From NCBI RefSeq assembly GCF_900188325.1, contig NZ_FZPD01000003.1, positions 248,001 through 312,000 of the forward strand: 64,000 nucleotides of DNA, written 5' to 3'. The position numbers and the translations under genes were made by a program. Of the stretch, positions 54,721-63,725 are shown in pieces. Origin of the DNA: Ekhidna lutea. Its GTDB lineage: Bacteria > Bacteroidota > Bacteroidia > Cytophagales > Cyclobacteriaceae. Every line of letters begins with the position of its first letter. Position 1 is the first letter of the stretch. The notes under the pieces were generated by a model. That model made no database searches, was not told where the DNA came from, and worked only from the letters and a program-made list of their open reading frames with translations.

Positions 54721-57648
54721 ATGAATCGAATCCAAATCTTACTCATTTTTTCTCTCATTTCATTTTCAACCTATAGTCAGGGATTTTTAAAGAAGCTTAA
54801 AGAAGCCGTTGAAGATCAGGTCGAAGATGCTGATGCTGGATCGCTGATAAACAAGGATGACCGAATGTCGGGTTTTAGAAACCAGCAGCTGGTTAAAGAT
54901 ACATCCAACTACAACTATATTTTTTCGCAAGGGAATCGGGCCTCATTTTTTGCCAATAGAGAAGGTAAAGAAAGCTTGCTGTTGACGATTGCCAAAAATT
55001 ATGAAGACGAGGAGGAAGGTATTGATGCCGTAGAGTTGGAATTATATGAGCAGGCATTTGATTTAAATCGAAGTGGAGAAATGTCCATTTATATTAACCC
55101 CTGGGCAGCAAACCTCAATTTTCTGGAAGCACTTGGTCTTATGACCAGTCAATTTGCATATTCCGAAGCTCTTTTGGATTCTGCATTTGAAATCACTGAT
55201 CTTGTGGACATTGACACACTCAATATTCCGGAGAAATATGCCCTTGGAAAGACGATTGCAAATATTTCCATTCTGATCCATGCAGAAGGCAAATACAACC
55301 TGTCAGAAGATTTCATCAATGAAACAATTAAATATTTTAAAGAGCACATTGGAGAGAACAGTATAGCGTTGGCTTCTTTAAACAACAACCATGCGGTAAT
55401 CGCTCAATCTCAAGGACGGTATACGGAAGCCGAAAACTATTTCAATGAGGCCGAAGAGATTATCAAAATGAATGATCGTGTGGGGTCGCTATCTCATGCG
55501 ATTATCACCAGCAACAGAGCCTTGCTTTACAATGAAATAGGTCAGTATGAAGAAGCAAAAGCTGCCATTCAGCGCGCAATGGAAATGGCTTCTGGGGAAA
55601 TTAGAGAGCGTGGTAGAGACAATGTCAGCTTTCAAATCAATCAAGGATTGATCTATTATAGCGCAGGTGAATATGAACAAGCGGAGCAGGTCTTTCGTGA
55701 AATTATTGAGCTAAAAGAAAAGCGTTTTGCCAAAAATCAAACAGATGTTGGTAACGTGAAAAACTATCTTGCCGCTACGCTAATGGAGTCAGGAAAGCCT
55801 GCTGAGGTTCCTGAATTATTGAACGATGCGCTAAGAATCTTTGAAAAGAAATATTCAACTGACCATCCTGCATACATAAAGACAAAGCATAATTTGGGAA
55901 GGTATTATCTCGCCTCAGGGGATTATCAAAATGCGTCGAGTACGCTTTCAGATGTAAACAAAACGTATGAATCTTTCTTTGGAGATCAGCATCCGGATTA
56001 TCTAAGCTCACTTGAGGATCTTGCAGTAGTTGCCTGGAAACTTGAGGATTATGCTGTAGCCAAATCACGATTTGAGAAGGTTATAAACTCAAACCTGGCA
56101 CTGGTGGAGAAGTATTTTGGTGCTATGAGTGAGTATGAAAAGGGACAATACTGGGCTAAGGTTCGTCCCTCTATCTTAAAGTTTTACGCCTATGCGGTGG
56201 ATCAGGGTGATGCCGACCCAACTTTACTAACAGACATGTATAATCTGCACCTTAAGACGAAAGGTATTTTATTAAGCGCTTCTTCCAAAGTACGTGAGCA
56301 AATACTTTCCAGTGACAATGAGGAGCTAAAAAATACATATAGCGAATGGGTAGAAACCAAGGAAAGTCTGCTTGTTTATTACTCTTATTCGAAATCTCAA
56401 TTGCAAGAGCAACAGATTGACTTAGCTGCCGAGGAAGCAAAGGCTAATCAGTTAGAAAAGGAACTGAACAGACTTTCATCAACTTTTGCACAATCCAATA
56501 AGCTACCTTCAACCACTCTTGCCGATGTAAAAACTAAGCTTGGCGCCAAAGATGCTGCAATCGAGATCATTGGGTATCCGGCCTTCGAAAACACTTTTAC
56601 AGACGAAAAGAAATATGCCTTTCTTATAGCGGACCTTAGCTCAGCTAACCCTAAGCTGGTCGTCATTGATGATGGACAAGAGCTGGATACTAAATATGCC
56701 AAGGCATACCTTAATATGGTAAAAGTGAAGGCTAAGGATCGAATCACATATGACAAGTTTTGGAAGCCTGTGGACGAAGTACTGATGGGCAAGGAAGATG
56801 TACACCTTTCATTGGATGGTGTTTATTTCCAGGTAAATATTGGTGGGCTGCAACGCCAGGATGGTTCATTTGTGTCTGATGCGCTTGATTTACATTTATA
56901 CACAAGCACCCGTGATTTAGTAAAGCCTAAAAAAGATGGGTTTGCATCAAAGAAAGCAAGCTTTATCGGCTATCCGGACTTTGGTGCGAAAGGATTGCTG
57001 GCACCACTGCCAGGAACAAAAGCGGAAATAGATGCCGCCAGTCAAATAACAAAATCAAGAGGTTTTTCAACGGATGTATTTATGCAAAATCAGGCCACTG
57101 AAGAACAGTTCAAGAAAATCTCATCGCCATCACTTTTGCATGTAGCTACTCATGGATTCTTCCTTCCGGAAAGTCAGACTTCTGGTGAGAAGGTCTTTGG
57201 CGTGGAAGTGAGTGAAGCAAAAGATAATCCATTATTGCGATCCGGACTGATGCTAGCAAACGCAGAACAAACAATGACAGAGGCTACTCAGGGCACTGAG
57301 GTAAACACGACTAATAATGGCGTTTTGACAGCTTATGAGGTCATTACTTTGGATTTGAAGAATACAGATTTGGTTGTTCTAAGTGCTTGTGAAACGGGCC
57401 TTGGAGAAATAAAATCTGGAGAGGGTGTTTATGGACTGCAACGTGCGTTTCAGGTAGCAGGTGCTGAATCTGTGATTATGAGTCTGTGGAAAGTAAGCGA
57501 TGAAGCCACTATGCAGCTGATGACCAATTTCTATAAAGAGTGGATGGGTGGTAAGCCTAAAGAAGAGGCTTTTTTCACTGCACAAAAAAAGCTCAGAGAA
57601 TCATTCCCTGAGCCCTATTATTGGGGTGCTTTTGTAATGCTTAATTAG
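54721..57648 (+). CDS. exported TPR-CHAT protease-like protein
   Basis: A 975-residue protein with a signal peptide (1-20, ending TYSQ), TPR units (about 85-480, for example YTEAENYFNEAEEIIK and YEQAEQVFREIIELK), a helical linker, and a C-terminal CHAT domain (about 650-975). The caspase-like dyad is intact: H811 in HVATHGFF and C890 in LSACETGLG, with the typical GVYGLQRAFQVAGAESVIMSLW-type segment after it (visible as AFQVAGAES then MSLWKVSD). CHAT domains are caspase-family proteases; TPRs often hold the regulator. Export outside the cytoplasm is unusual for the studied members. The ligand, target and activation trigger are unknown. Confidence 0.88.
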   Translation: MNRIQILLIFSLISFSTYSQGFLKKLKEAVEDQVEDADAGSLINKDDRMSGFRNQQLVKDTSNYNYIFSQGNRASFFANREGKESLLLTIAKNYEDEEEGIDAVELELYEQAFDLNRSGEMSIYINPWAANLNFLEALGLMTSQFAYSEALLDSAFEITDLVDIDTLNIPEKYALGKTIANISILIHAEGKYNLSEDFINETIKYFKEHIGENSIALASLNNNHAVIAQSQGRYTEAENYFNEAEEIIKMNDRVGSLSHAIITSNRALLYNEIGQYEEAKAAIQRAMEMASGEIRERGRDNVSFQINQGLIYYSAGEYEQAEQVFREIIELKEKRFAKNQTDVGNVKNYLAATLMESGKPAEVPELLNDALRIFEKKYSTDHPAYIKTKHNLGRYYLASGDYQNASSTLSDVNKTYESFFGDQHPDYLSSLEDLAVVAWKLEDYAVAKSRFEKVINSNLALVEKYFGAMSEYEKGQYWAKVRPSILKFYAYAVDQGDADPTLLTDMYNLHLKTKGILLSASSKVREQILSSDNEELKNTYSEWVETKESLLVYYSYSKSQLQEQQIDLAAEEAKANQLEKELNRLSSTFAQSNKLPSTTLADVKTKLGAKDAAIEIIGYPAFENTFTDEKKYAFLIADLSSANPKLVVIDDGQELDTKYAKAYLNMVKVKAKDRITYDKFWKPVDEVLMGKEDVHLSLDGVYFQVNIGGLQRQDGSFVSDALDLHLYTSTRDLVKPKKDGFASKKASFIGYPDFGAKGLLAPLPGTKAEIDAASQITKSRGFSTDVFMQNQATEEQFKKISSPSLLHVATHGFFLPESQTSGEKVFGVEVSEAKDNPLLRSGLMLANAEQTMTEATQGTEVNTTNNGVLTAYEVITLDLKNTDLVVLSACETGLGEIKSGEGVYGLQRAFQVAGAESVIMSLWKVSDEATMQLMTNFYKEWMGGKPKEEAFFTAQKKLRESFPEPYYWGAFVMLN

Positions 57649-57653
57649 AAAAT

Positions 57654-57741
57654 CCCCTCCCTGGAGGGGGGTGGGTCGTGAATTTAATTTTTATTCAAAA
57701 TGACTGATTTGTTTACCCACCTCTTCCTCCTCCCAAGAGGA
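57654..57741. repeat. GC-rich palindromic intergenic element
   Basis: A hairpin CCCCTCC-CT-GGAGGGG (57654-57669) continues as GGGTGGGT, and 40 bases later an imperfect reverse complement, ACCCACCTCTTCCTCC (57715-57730), appears, followed by an AGAGGAG arm. The nested inverted repeats stand out from the AT-rich surroundings and resemble dispersed REP-like elements of this phylum. It lies between the convergent CHAT and desaturase genes and may also end transcription. Confidence 0.5.
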
Positions 57742-57787
57742 GACTGTTGGCGTCATTTTGAAACAAGTGTGGGATCTAATTAATATA

Positions 57788-58885
57788 TTATGCCACCTGC
57801 ACCTTCAAATCCTTCGCGCTCCCCATCTCTTTCATATGTTTGAAATGACTGGCAATGGCTGCTCCGAAAGAAGGAAAAGCATAATATGGTAAGTTGAATT
57901 CTTTTACCGTTTGCTGTACCAATTTAGATACCGCCGGATAATGCACATGGCAAATGTCAGGGAAAAGGTGATGCTCGATCTGAAAATTAAGCCCACCTAA
58001 AAACCAGGACAGCACTTTGTCATCCATTCCATAGTTGCAAGTGGTTTTAAGCTGATGAGCGACCCAGCTATGTTTGATGTACTCTGACTCTTCCTCAAAA
58101 AACTCAGCTGGCTCGACAACATGGGCCGTTTGAAAAATTAAGGCAAGCATAATTCCAGTGATGCAATGCGATGCAAATATCATGAGTATTGTAATCCAGG
58201 CAGGAACTGGGATTAGAATCACTGGAATCACCAGGAATACAACCCAGTAGAATACCTTTCTGAGTATCGTCTTAGTCAGTTCCATTGGGAAGTCCTTCTT
58301 CTTGATCAATCCCATTCTTCTGTAATCAAAAACCTTAATAAAATCCTTTGTAGTCACCCATTCTAACAGAGGGACACAGTAAAAGATTGGTGCGTAAATA
58401 TGCTGGAATCTATGGAACCACTTATGTGGCTGATTGGTAGAGTATCTGAAAACAAATCTTGGTAGGATGTCTTCATCTGTTTCCTCAATGTTGGTATAGG
58501 TGTGATGAAGCACATTGTGTTGAATATGCCAAATTAGCTTGTCTGCCCCCACAATTGTTGCAGAATGGGTCATCAGCTTATTCAACGTTTTATTCTTAAA
58601 ATACGACCCATGAATAGAGTCATGCATGATGGTAGTGCCTATAAATGCTTTTCCGATTCCCATTAGTAGCCATAAACCAGCCAGGAGGTAGTAATTAACA
58701 AATCCTCCCAAAATCAAGAAGAAATAAGGAACCAAATACATTGATAAAACGGTGATGGTCTTAATGATCATCTTGCTGTTTGCATCCCGCTGAATCTTAT
58801 TATCCTGAAAATAGGCATTTACTCGCGTACGTAGTGCTGCAGCAAACTCCCTATCTAATTTATTTTCGAATTTGTACCTAATCAT
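57788..58885 (-). CDS. membrane fatty-acid desaturase
   Basis: A 365-residue di-iron membrane desaturase with four hydrophobic segments. The histidine boxes are HDSIH (88-92), HNVLHH (123-128) and QIEHH (302-306), where the first His of the third box is replaced by Gln. QxxHH marks front-end desaturases such as delta-6 or delta-5 types, but no cytochrome b5 domain is fused, so a separate electron donor is needed. It would insert a double bond in membrane acyl chains. A candidate -7 box lies 60 bases upstream. Regiochemistry cannot be settled from sequence. Confidence 0.9.
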   Translation of the reverse strand: MIRYKFENKLDREFAAALRTRVNAYFQDNKIQRDANSKMIIKTITVLSMYLVPYFFLILGGFVNYYLLAGLWLLMGIGKAFIGTTIMHDSIHGSYFKNKTLNKLMTHSATIVGADKLIWHIQHNVLHHTYTNIEETDEDILPRFVFRYSTNQPHKWFHRFQHIYAPIFYCVPLLEWVTTKDFIKVFDYRRMGLIKKKDFPMELTKTILRKVFYWVVFLVIPVILIPVPAWITILMIFASHCITGIMLALIFQTAHVVEPAEFFEEESEYIKHSWVAHQLKTTCNYGMDDKVLSWFLGGLNFQIEHHLFPDICHVHYPAVSKLVQQTVKEFNLPYYAFPSFGAAIASHFKHMKEMGSAKDLKVQVA

Positions 58886-58944
58886 CCTTTCTTAGATCAA
58901 TTTCAACCAAACACCCTAATAATGGAATGTGTTCAATTAAAGCG

Positions 58945-58952
58945 CAAATTTA
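58945..58952 (-). promoter_or_regulatory. candidate -7 box of the desaturase gene
   Basis: On the minus strand it reads TAAATTTG, matching TAnnTTTG, about 60 bases before the desaturase ATG. No -33 TTTG is evident. The rest of the 243-bp gap (58886-59128) shows nothing else I can name. Confidence 0.4.
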
Positions 58953-59128
58953 CCAAGAAATAGCTGATTCTTAATGGGATACGTCGGAAGATTATAGCAG
59001 TCAAACGAGAATTTCATACACATTAAGGGGTGTAGACCATTCTAAAAATTCTAATACCGCCCATCCATATCAATTGCACCCTATTTCAATTTTGTTCTAA
59101 CTTTAGAAGAAACCTTAACCTTTCTATA

Positions 59129-62100
59129 ATGAAACGATTATCATCACTTTTATTCCTTACTTTCTTTTTAGGAGTTGTTTTTTCAACTGATGCGCAAAGA
59201 AGATCAAGTAACTCGGATAGTAAACCACTCGATTCAGAGCTTTTCAACAACCTGAAATTCAGAAATATCGGACCGGCATTTATGTCGGGACGTATAGCTG
59301 ACATAGCCATTGATCCAACTAATGAGAATGTATGGTATGTAGCTGTGGGCTCTGGAGGTGTTTGGAAAACAAACAACGCAGGTACCACTTTTGAGCCAAT
59401 ATTTGATGATCAATCGGTTTACTCGACTGGCTGTGTCACCATCGATCCAAATAATCCATACACAATATGGATAGGAACAGGCGAGAATGTGGGCGGCCGA
59501 CATGCCGGTTTTGGCGATGGTATTTATCGTAGTACAGACGGTGGTGAGAGCTGGACCAACATGGGTCTGAAAAATTCAGAACACATTTCCAAGATCATTG
59601 TCCACCCTGACAATTCAGATGTAATCATGGTAGCTTCTCAAGGTCCGCTTTGGAGTCCTGGTGGAGATCGAGGATTCTTTAAATCAACTGATGGAGGAAA
59701 GACATGGAAAAAAACATTAGGCGATGATCAATACACCGGGGTAACGGACATGGTGTTTGATCCAAGAAATCCGGATCGGGTATATGCAGTTACCTGGGAG
59801 CACCACAGAACCATAGCCGCCTGGATGGGCGGTGGTGAAAAATCCCGCTTATATGTTAGCGATGACGCTGGAGATACCTGGACACAATTGAAAACAGGTT
59901 TACCGGAAGGAAAATGGGGAAAAACCGGTCTTGCCATTTCACCAATCAACCCAGATGTATTGTACGCGGCAATTGAGCTCAATCGTACGAAAGGTGGAGT
60001 TTGGCGTTCCGACAATCGTGGAGGAAGCTGGACAAAAATGTCCGATGCTGTTGCAGGTGCAACCGGACCACACTACTACCAGGAAATTTATGCATCACCG
60101 CACAAGTTCGATCGTTTGTACATGATGAATAATACCTTGATGAAATCAGAAGATGGAGGGAAGACATTTGAAAATATGGATGAGACAGCCAAGCATGGTG
60201 ACAATCATTCGATCACCTTCAAAATGTCTGACCCAAATTACCTTCTTGTCGGGACTGATGGAGGAGTGTATGAGAGCTTCGACTTGGGAGGAAGTTGGAG
60301 ATACATGGAAAATCTTCCGCTCACGCAATTTTACAAAGTTGCTGTGGATGATGCGGAACCTTTCTATAATGTATATGGAGGCACGCAGGATAACAGTACA
60401 CAAGGAGGCCCATCACGAACTGACAATCATCATGGCATTCGAAATGCCGATTGGAAAGTGGTATTGAACTGGGATGGTCACCAGCCTGCTACAGAGCCGG
60501 GCAATCCTGATATCATGTATGGTCAGCGACAGCAAGGAACGCTATCAAGGATCGACTTAAAAACCGGCGAGGTGACCGATGTAATGCCACAACCTGGTGA
60601 AGATGAAGATTTTGAACGGTATAATTGGGATGCACCTATTTTGGTTTCCCCTCATGATCCGGCGACCATATATCATGGTTCACAAAGACTGTGGAAATCA
60701 ACTAACCGCGGAGATAGCTGGACTTCACTTTCAGGGGATTTAACCAGGGATCAGGAACGACTGACGCTTCCGATCATGGGTCGCACCCAAAGCTGGGATT
60801 CGCCTTGGGATGTAGGTGCAATGTCCAATTTTAATACCATTACATCCATCGCCGTTTCTCCGCAAAATGAGCAAGTGATATTTATCGGTACAGATGACGG
60901 ATTGATTCAGGTTACTGAGAATGAAGGTCAGAGTTGGAGAAAGATTGAGGTGAGTGCCACTGGAGTTCCGGCTCGCAGCTATGTGAATGATGTGAAAGCA
61001 GATCTATTTGATGAAAGCACATTGTATGTTGCTTTAGACAATCATAAAGAAGGTGATTATCGACCTTATCTGGTGAAGAGTACAGATAAAGGAGCCACCT
61101 GGACACGCATCGAAAATGGGTTGGGTGATAAGAACCTGGTGTGGCGAATTGTACAGGATCATGTCAATAAAGATTTGCTGTTTGCGGCAACTGAGTTTGG
61201 TGTGTATTTCACAGTAGATGGAGGAGGTAGCTGGACGGAACTGAACGGTGGCATTCCGACCATTTCATTTAGAGATCTGGCGATACAGCGAAGAGAAAAT
61301 GATCTGGTAGCCGCATCATTTGGTAGAGGTTTTTACATTTTGGATGATTATTCTGCCTTAAGAAATGTGAGTAAAAATCAAATAGCTCAGGAAGCTACCT
61401 TATTCGAGCCCCGCAAAGCGTGGTGGTATATTCAGCGATCTGTATTGGATTTTGATGACAAAAGAGGTTCACAAGGATCTCAGCTTTATGTAGCTCCAAA
61501 CCCTGATTTCGGGGCGGTATTTACCTATTACTTAAAAGATGGCTACAAAAGTCTGGAAGAAGAAAGGCAAGCCAATGAAAAGGGTAATTCAGGAAACATA
61601 CCTTTTCCGGGATGGGATGCACTTGATGATGAAACCAGAGAAATGGGCCCGTTTGTATACCTGGAGATTAAAGACCAATCAGGCAAGGTGGTAAATCGTG
61701 TGAAGGCATCCAACAAAAAGGGTTTTAACCGTGTAGCATGGAATCTTCGGGTTGGAACGACAAAAGCGGTTGATTTAGAGGGGGATTTTGGAAACGTAAA
61801 CGGGTTGTTATGCGCTCCAGGGACTTACACCGCTACACTAAATAAGTATGAACGAGGAGCGTTTAGTCAGATTGCCGGACCTGTGAATGTTGAAGTCGAG
61901 CCATTGTCAGAAGGAACATTGGATGGAAGCCCAATGAACGAAGTGGTTGCTTTTTGGAGAGAATACGAGAATCTAGGTAGAGACGTAAGCAAACTAGGCA
62001 TACAGCTGTCTAAAACGAGGAAAATGGCAGATATGCTTTTCAAGGCCGCTGGTCATGCAAATGTTGGTAGTGAAATACTTACCGAGGTTGCTACTCTCCA

Positions 62101-62380
62101 AAGTGAATTAGGGAAGCTGGACACTGAACTTAATGGCAATCCAGCGAAAAACCAGATAGGTGAAAGGAGTAAACCAACCATCGGATCAAGATTATTTGCA
62201 TTGAACAGAGGGATAACTACATCGACTTACGGTCCGACAGAAACACATAAAGAAACGATGAGGATTATAAAGGATCAATGGGCGAATATGATGGCCAGGT
62301 TAGAAACTCAGCGAATCAAAGCACAAAGTATTGCTGATAAAGTGGTAGAGGCTGGTGGTTCATGGGTAGAGGGAAGATAG
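59129..62380 (+). CDS. exported sortilin/BNR-repeat propeller protein
   Basis: A 1083-residue protein with a signal peptide (about 1-22, ending TDAQ). Residues about 40-750 carry at least nine Asp-box/BNR motifs of the form S-x-D-x-G-x-x-W (STDGGESW, STDGGKTW, SDDAGDTW, SDNRGGSW, SEDGGKTF, STNRGDSW, STDKGATW, TVDGGGSW), as in Vps10/sortilin-type beta propellers. From about 860 to 960 there is an Ig-like part, and the last 120 residues are helical. It ends AGGSWVEGR and has no T9SS sorting domain, so it is probably periplasmic or bound to the outer membrane. Annotation as glycosyl hydrolase would rest only on the Asp boxes. No catalytic residues for glycoside cleavage are evident. Confidence 0.85.
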   Translation: MKRLSSLLFLTFFLGVVFSTDAQRRSSNSDSKPLDSELFNNLKFRNIGPAFMSGRIADIAIDPTNENVWYVAVGSGGVWKTNNAGTTFEPIFDDQSVYSTGCVTIDPNNPYTIWIGTGENVGGRHAGFGDGIYRSTDGGESWTNMGLKNSEHISKIIVHPDNSDVIMVASQGPLWSPGGDRGFFKSTDGGKTWKKTLGDDQYTGVTDMVFDPRNPDRVYAVTWEHHRTIAAWMGGGEKSRLYVSDDAGDTWTQLKTGLPEGKWGKTGLAISPINPDVLYAAIELNRTKGGVWRSDNRGGSWTKMSDAVAGATGPHYYQEIYASPHKFDRLYMMNNTLMKSEDGGKTFENMDETAKHGDNHSITFKMSDPNYLLVGTDGGVYESFDLGGSWRYMENLPLTQFYKVAVDDAEPFYNVYGGTQDNSTQGGPSRTDNHHGIRNADWKVVLNWDGHQPATEPGNPDIMYGQRQQGTLSRIDLKTGEVTDVMPQPGEDEDFERYNWDAPILVSPHDPATIYHGSQRLWKSTNRGDSWTSLSGDLTRDQERLTLPIMGRTQSWDSPWDVGAMSNFNTITSIAVSPQNEQVIFIGTDDGLIQVTENEGQSWRKIEVSATGVPARSYVNDVKADLFDESTLYVALDNHKEGDYRPYLVKSTDKGATWTRIENGLGDKNLVWRIVQDHVNKDLLFAATEFGVYFTVDGGGSWTELNGGIPTISFRDLAIQRRENDLVAASFGRGFYILDDYSALRNVSKNQIAQEATLFEPRKAWWYIQRSVLDFDDKRGSQGSQLYVAPNPDFGAVFTYYLKDGYKSLEEERQANEKGNSGNIPFPGWDALDDETREMGPFVYLEIKDQSGKVVNRVKASNKKGFNRVAWNLRVGTTKAVDLEGDFGNVNGLLCAPGTYTATLNKYERGAFSQIAGPVNVEVEPLSEGTLDGSPMNEVVAFWREYENLGRDVSKLGIQLSKTRKMADMLFKAAGHANVGSEILTEVATLQSELGKLDTELNGNPAKNQIGERSKPTIGSRLFALNRGITTSTYGPTETHKETMRIIKDQWANMMARLETQRIKAQSIADKVVEAGGSWVEGR

Positions 62381-62390
62381 TACTTATAAT

Positions 62391-62458
62391 GTCATTGCGA
62401 GTGACTAAGGAGCGGAGCAATCTTTAAAATGAGACTGCTTCGCTTTGCTCGCAGTGAC
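62391..62458. repeat. REP-like palindrome between convergent genes
   Basis: Arms GTCATTGCGAG (62391-62401) and CTCGCAGTGAC (62448-62458) pair with one mismatch (a G-T pair). Inside them, CGGAGCAATCT and AGACTGCTTCG pair with two mismatches. The motif GTCATTGCGAG...GCAATCT is a widespread dispersed palindrome in bacterial genomes. It fills the gap between the propeller protein and pabB and can also serve as a terminator. Confidence 0.75.
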
Positions 62459-62464
62459 GTTTTA

Positions 62465-63430
62465 TTAAATAGCCAAATACACCTTATCCACCATCTCCTG
62501 GTATTCTTTTTCAGCTTCACTAAATGAAGTTATACCTCCGCCGCTACAGAAAATGAGTTGATCTTTTTCTTTCTTAATGAAGCGGATCATCACTCCTGTG
62601 TCTAATGACTCACCATCAAAATGACCGCAGATCCCAGTGTAGAAATTACGCTGGTAAGATTCCACTTGCTGAATGATTTTGATGGTTTCGGGTTTAGGTG
62701 CTCCCGAGATTGAACCTGCCGGAAGAAGTTTCGAAAGGATGGTTCCCAGATTTCCTCTCCAGTTGTTAGCTAAAGTACCTTTCACCTCGGAACTCACCTG
62801 CAAAAGCTTTTTGTCGTTGGTGACCAACTCGTCAATGTATCGGAATTTGGTTACTTCTACTTTTTCAGACACCTGACTCAGGTCATTCCGGATGAGGTCC
62901 ACGATGGTCACATGCTCTGCTGTTTCCTTGATGTCATTTAGGATTACCTCCTCAGCATTTGGTATAATCGCATCAATAGTTCCTTTCATTGGGTAGGAGT
63001 AGATGTGATTTCCATTAATTCTGACAAAAGTCTCCGGTGAGAACACCACAAACTGATTGGGAACATGAAGCTTGTACTTCGCTTGTGAATATTGGAAGAT
63101 TTCTTCCAGACTCAGGTTGGTTTTAATCAGGGTTTCAAAAGTTAGGTTAGTGAGGAAAGAATTTCCTATGTTGATCTGATGAATGATCTGGTTGAACGAT
63201 TGTTTGAATCCCTCCAGGCTTATTGGTTTTTTCTTAAATGTCAACGGCTTTCCGTCGACTGTCGACTGTTGACCTTTAGAAAAATCCGAATCTATCTCCA
63301 GTTTAAAATTCTGCTTTTCAGAAGGCTCGATACACCACTTGTCGCCCAAAAAATCACAATAAAAAGAAAACGGCTGGCCAGCCGCTCCAAGCTCATTTAG
63401 CCTCGATATCGCCTCATTCTTTGTCAGCAT
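62465..63430 (-). CDS. pabB: aminodeoxychorismate synthase component I
   Basis: A 321-residue chorismate-binding enzyme that aminates chorismate for p-aminobenzoate and folate synthesis. Chorismate-pocket motifs are SPETFVRI (131-138), PMKGTID (147-153, with Lys149 of the PabB-type K-G-T motif), ETAEHVTIVDLIRNDL (169-184), PAGSISGAPKP (near 236) and FYTGICGHFDG. The PMKGT form favours PabB over TrpE. It is shorter than E. coli PabB (453) because the N-terminal domain is mostly missing, which is common in this phylum. No pabA glutaminase gene is adjacent. Its first 17 bases overlap the DUF6787-like gene. Confidence 0.88.
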   Translation of the reverse strand: MLTKNEAISRLNELGAAGQPFSFYCDFLGDKWCIEPSEKQNFKLEIDSDFSKGQQSTVDGKPLTFKKKPISLEGFKQSFNQIIHQINIGNSFLTNLTFETLIKTNLSLEEIFQYSQAKYKLHVPNQFVVFSPETFVRINGNHIYSYPMKGTIDAIIPNAEEVILNDIKETAEHVTIVDLIRNDLSQVSEKVEVTKFRYIDELVTNDKKLLQVSSEVKGTLANNWRGNLGTILSKLLPAGSISGAPKPETIKIIQQVESYQRNFYTGICGHFDGESLDTGVMIRFIKKEKDQLIFCSGGGITSFSEAEKEYQEMVDKVYLAI

Positions 63431-63725
63431 TCACTTTTATACCAAATCTCTTAAGCATCTTTTGCTCATACTTCCAGAAGAAGTCAAATTGACGAAAAAG
63501 GAAACCGTAGCAAAGAAGGATTACATTGTAAATAGGCAGGATCAGCACCCAGTATGAAATCTGAAACCAAAGGGGTTTAACACCATCTTCAAAAAGTAAT
63601 TGGATCAGCGGCTTCTTTATCAAAACGACGGTTGTACCTGTGCAGGCAAAAACGAGCATGATAATTACAAACTGCCAGTTGCTTTCCAGTCCCCACTTAT
63701 TTTTTAATTTTTCAATCCAGCTCAT
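63414..63725 (-). CDS. small two-helix membrane protein (DUF6787-like)
   Basis: A 103-residue protein with two hydrophobic helices (about 18-36 and 53-77) and basic ends. The N terminus MSWIEKLKNKWGLES and the segment after helix 2 (FRQFDFFWKYEQKML) match my memory of a small Bacteroidota family labelled DUF6787, sometimes mislabelled prolipoprotein diacylglyceryl transferase. No function is known. It overlaps the pseudouridine synthase upstream by 14 bp and pabB downstream by 17 bp, so all three are translated from one message. Confidence 0.7.
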   Translation of the reverse strand: MSWIEKLKNKWGLESNWQFVIIMLVFACTGTTVVLIKKPLIQLLFEDGVKPLWFQISYWVLILPIYNVILLCYGFLFRQFDFFWKYEQKMLKRFGIKVNADKE

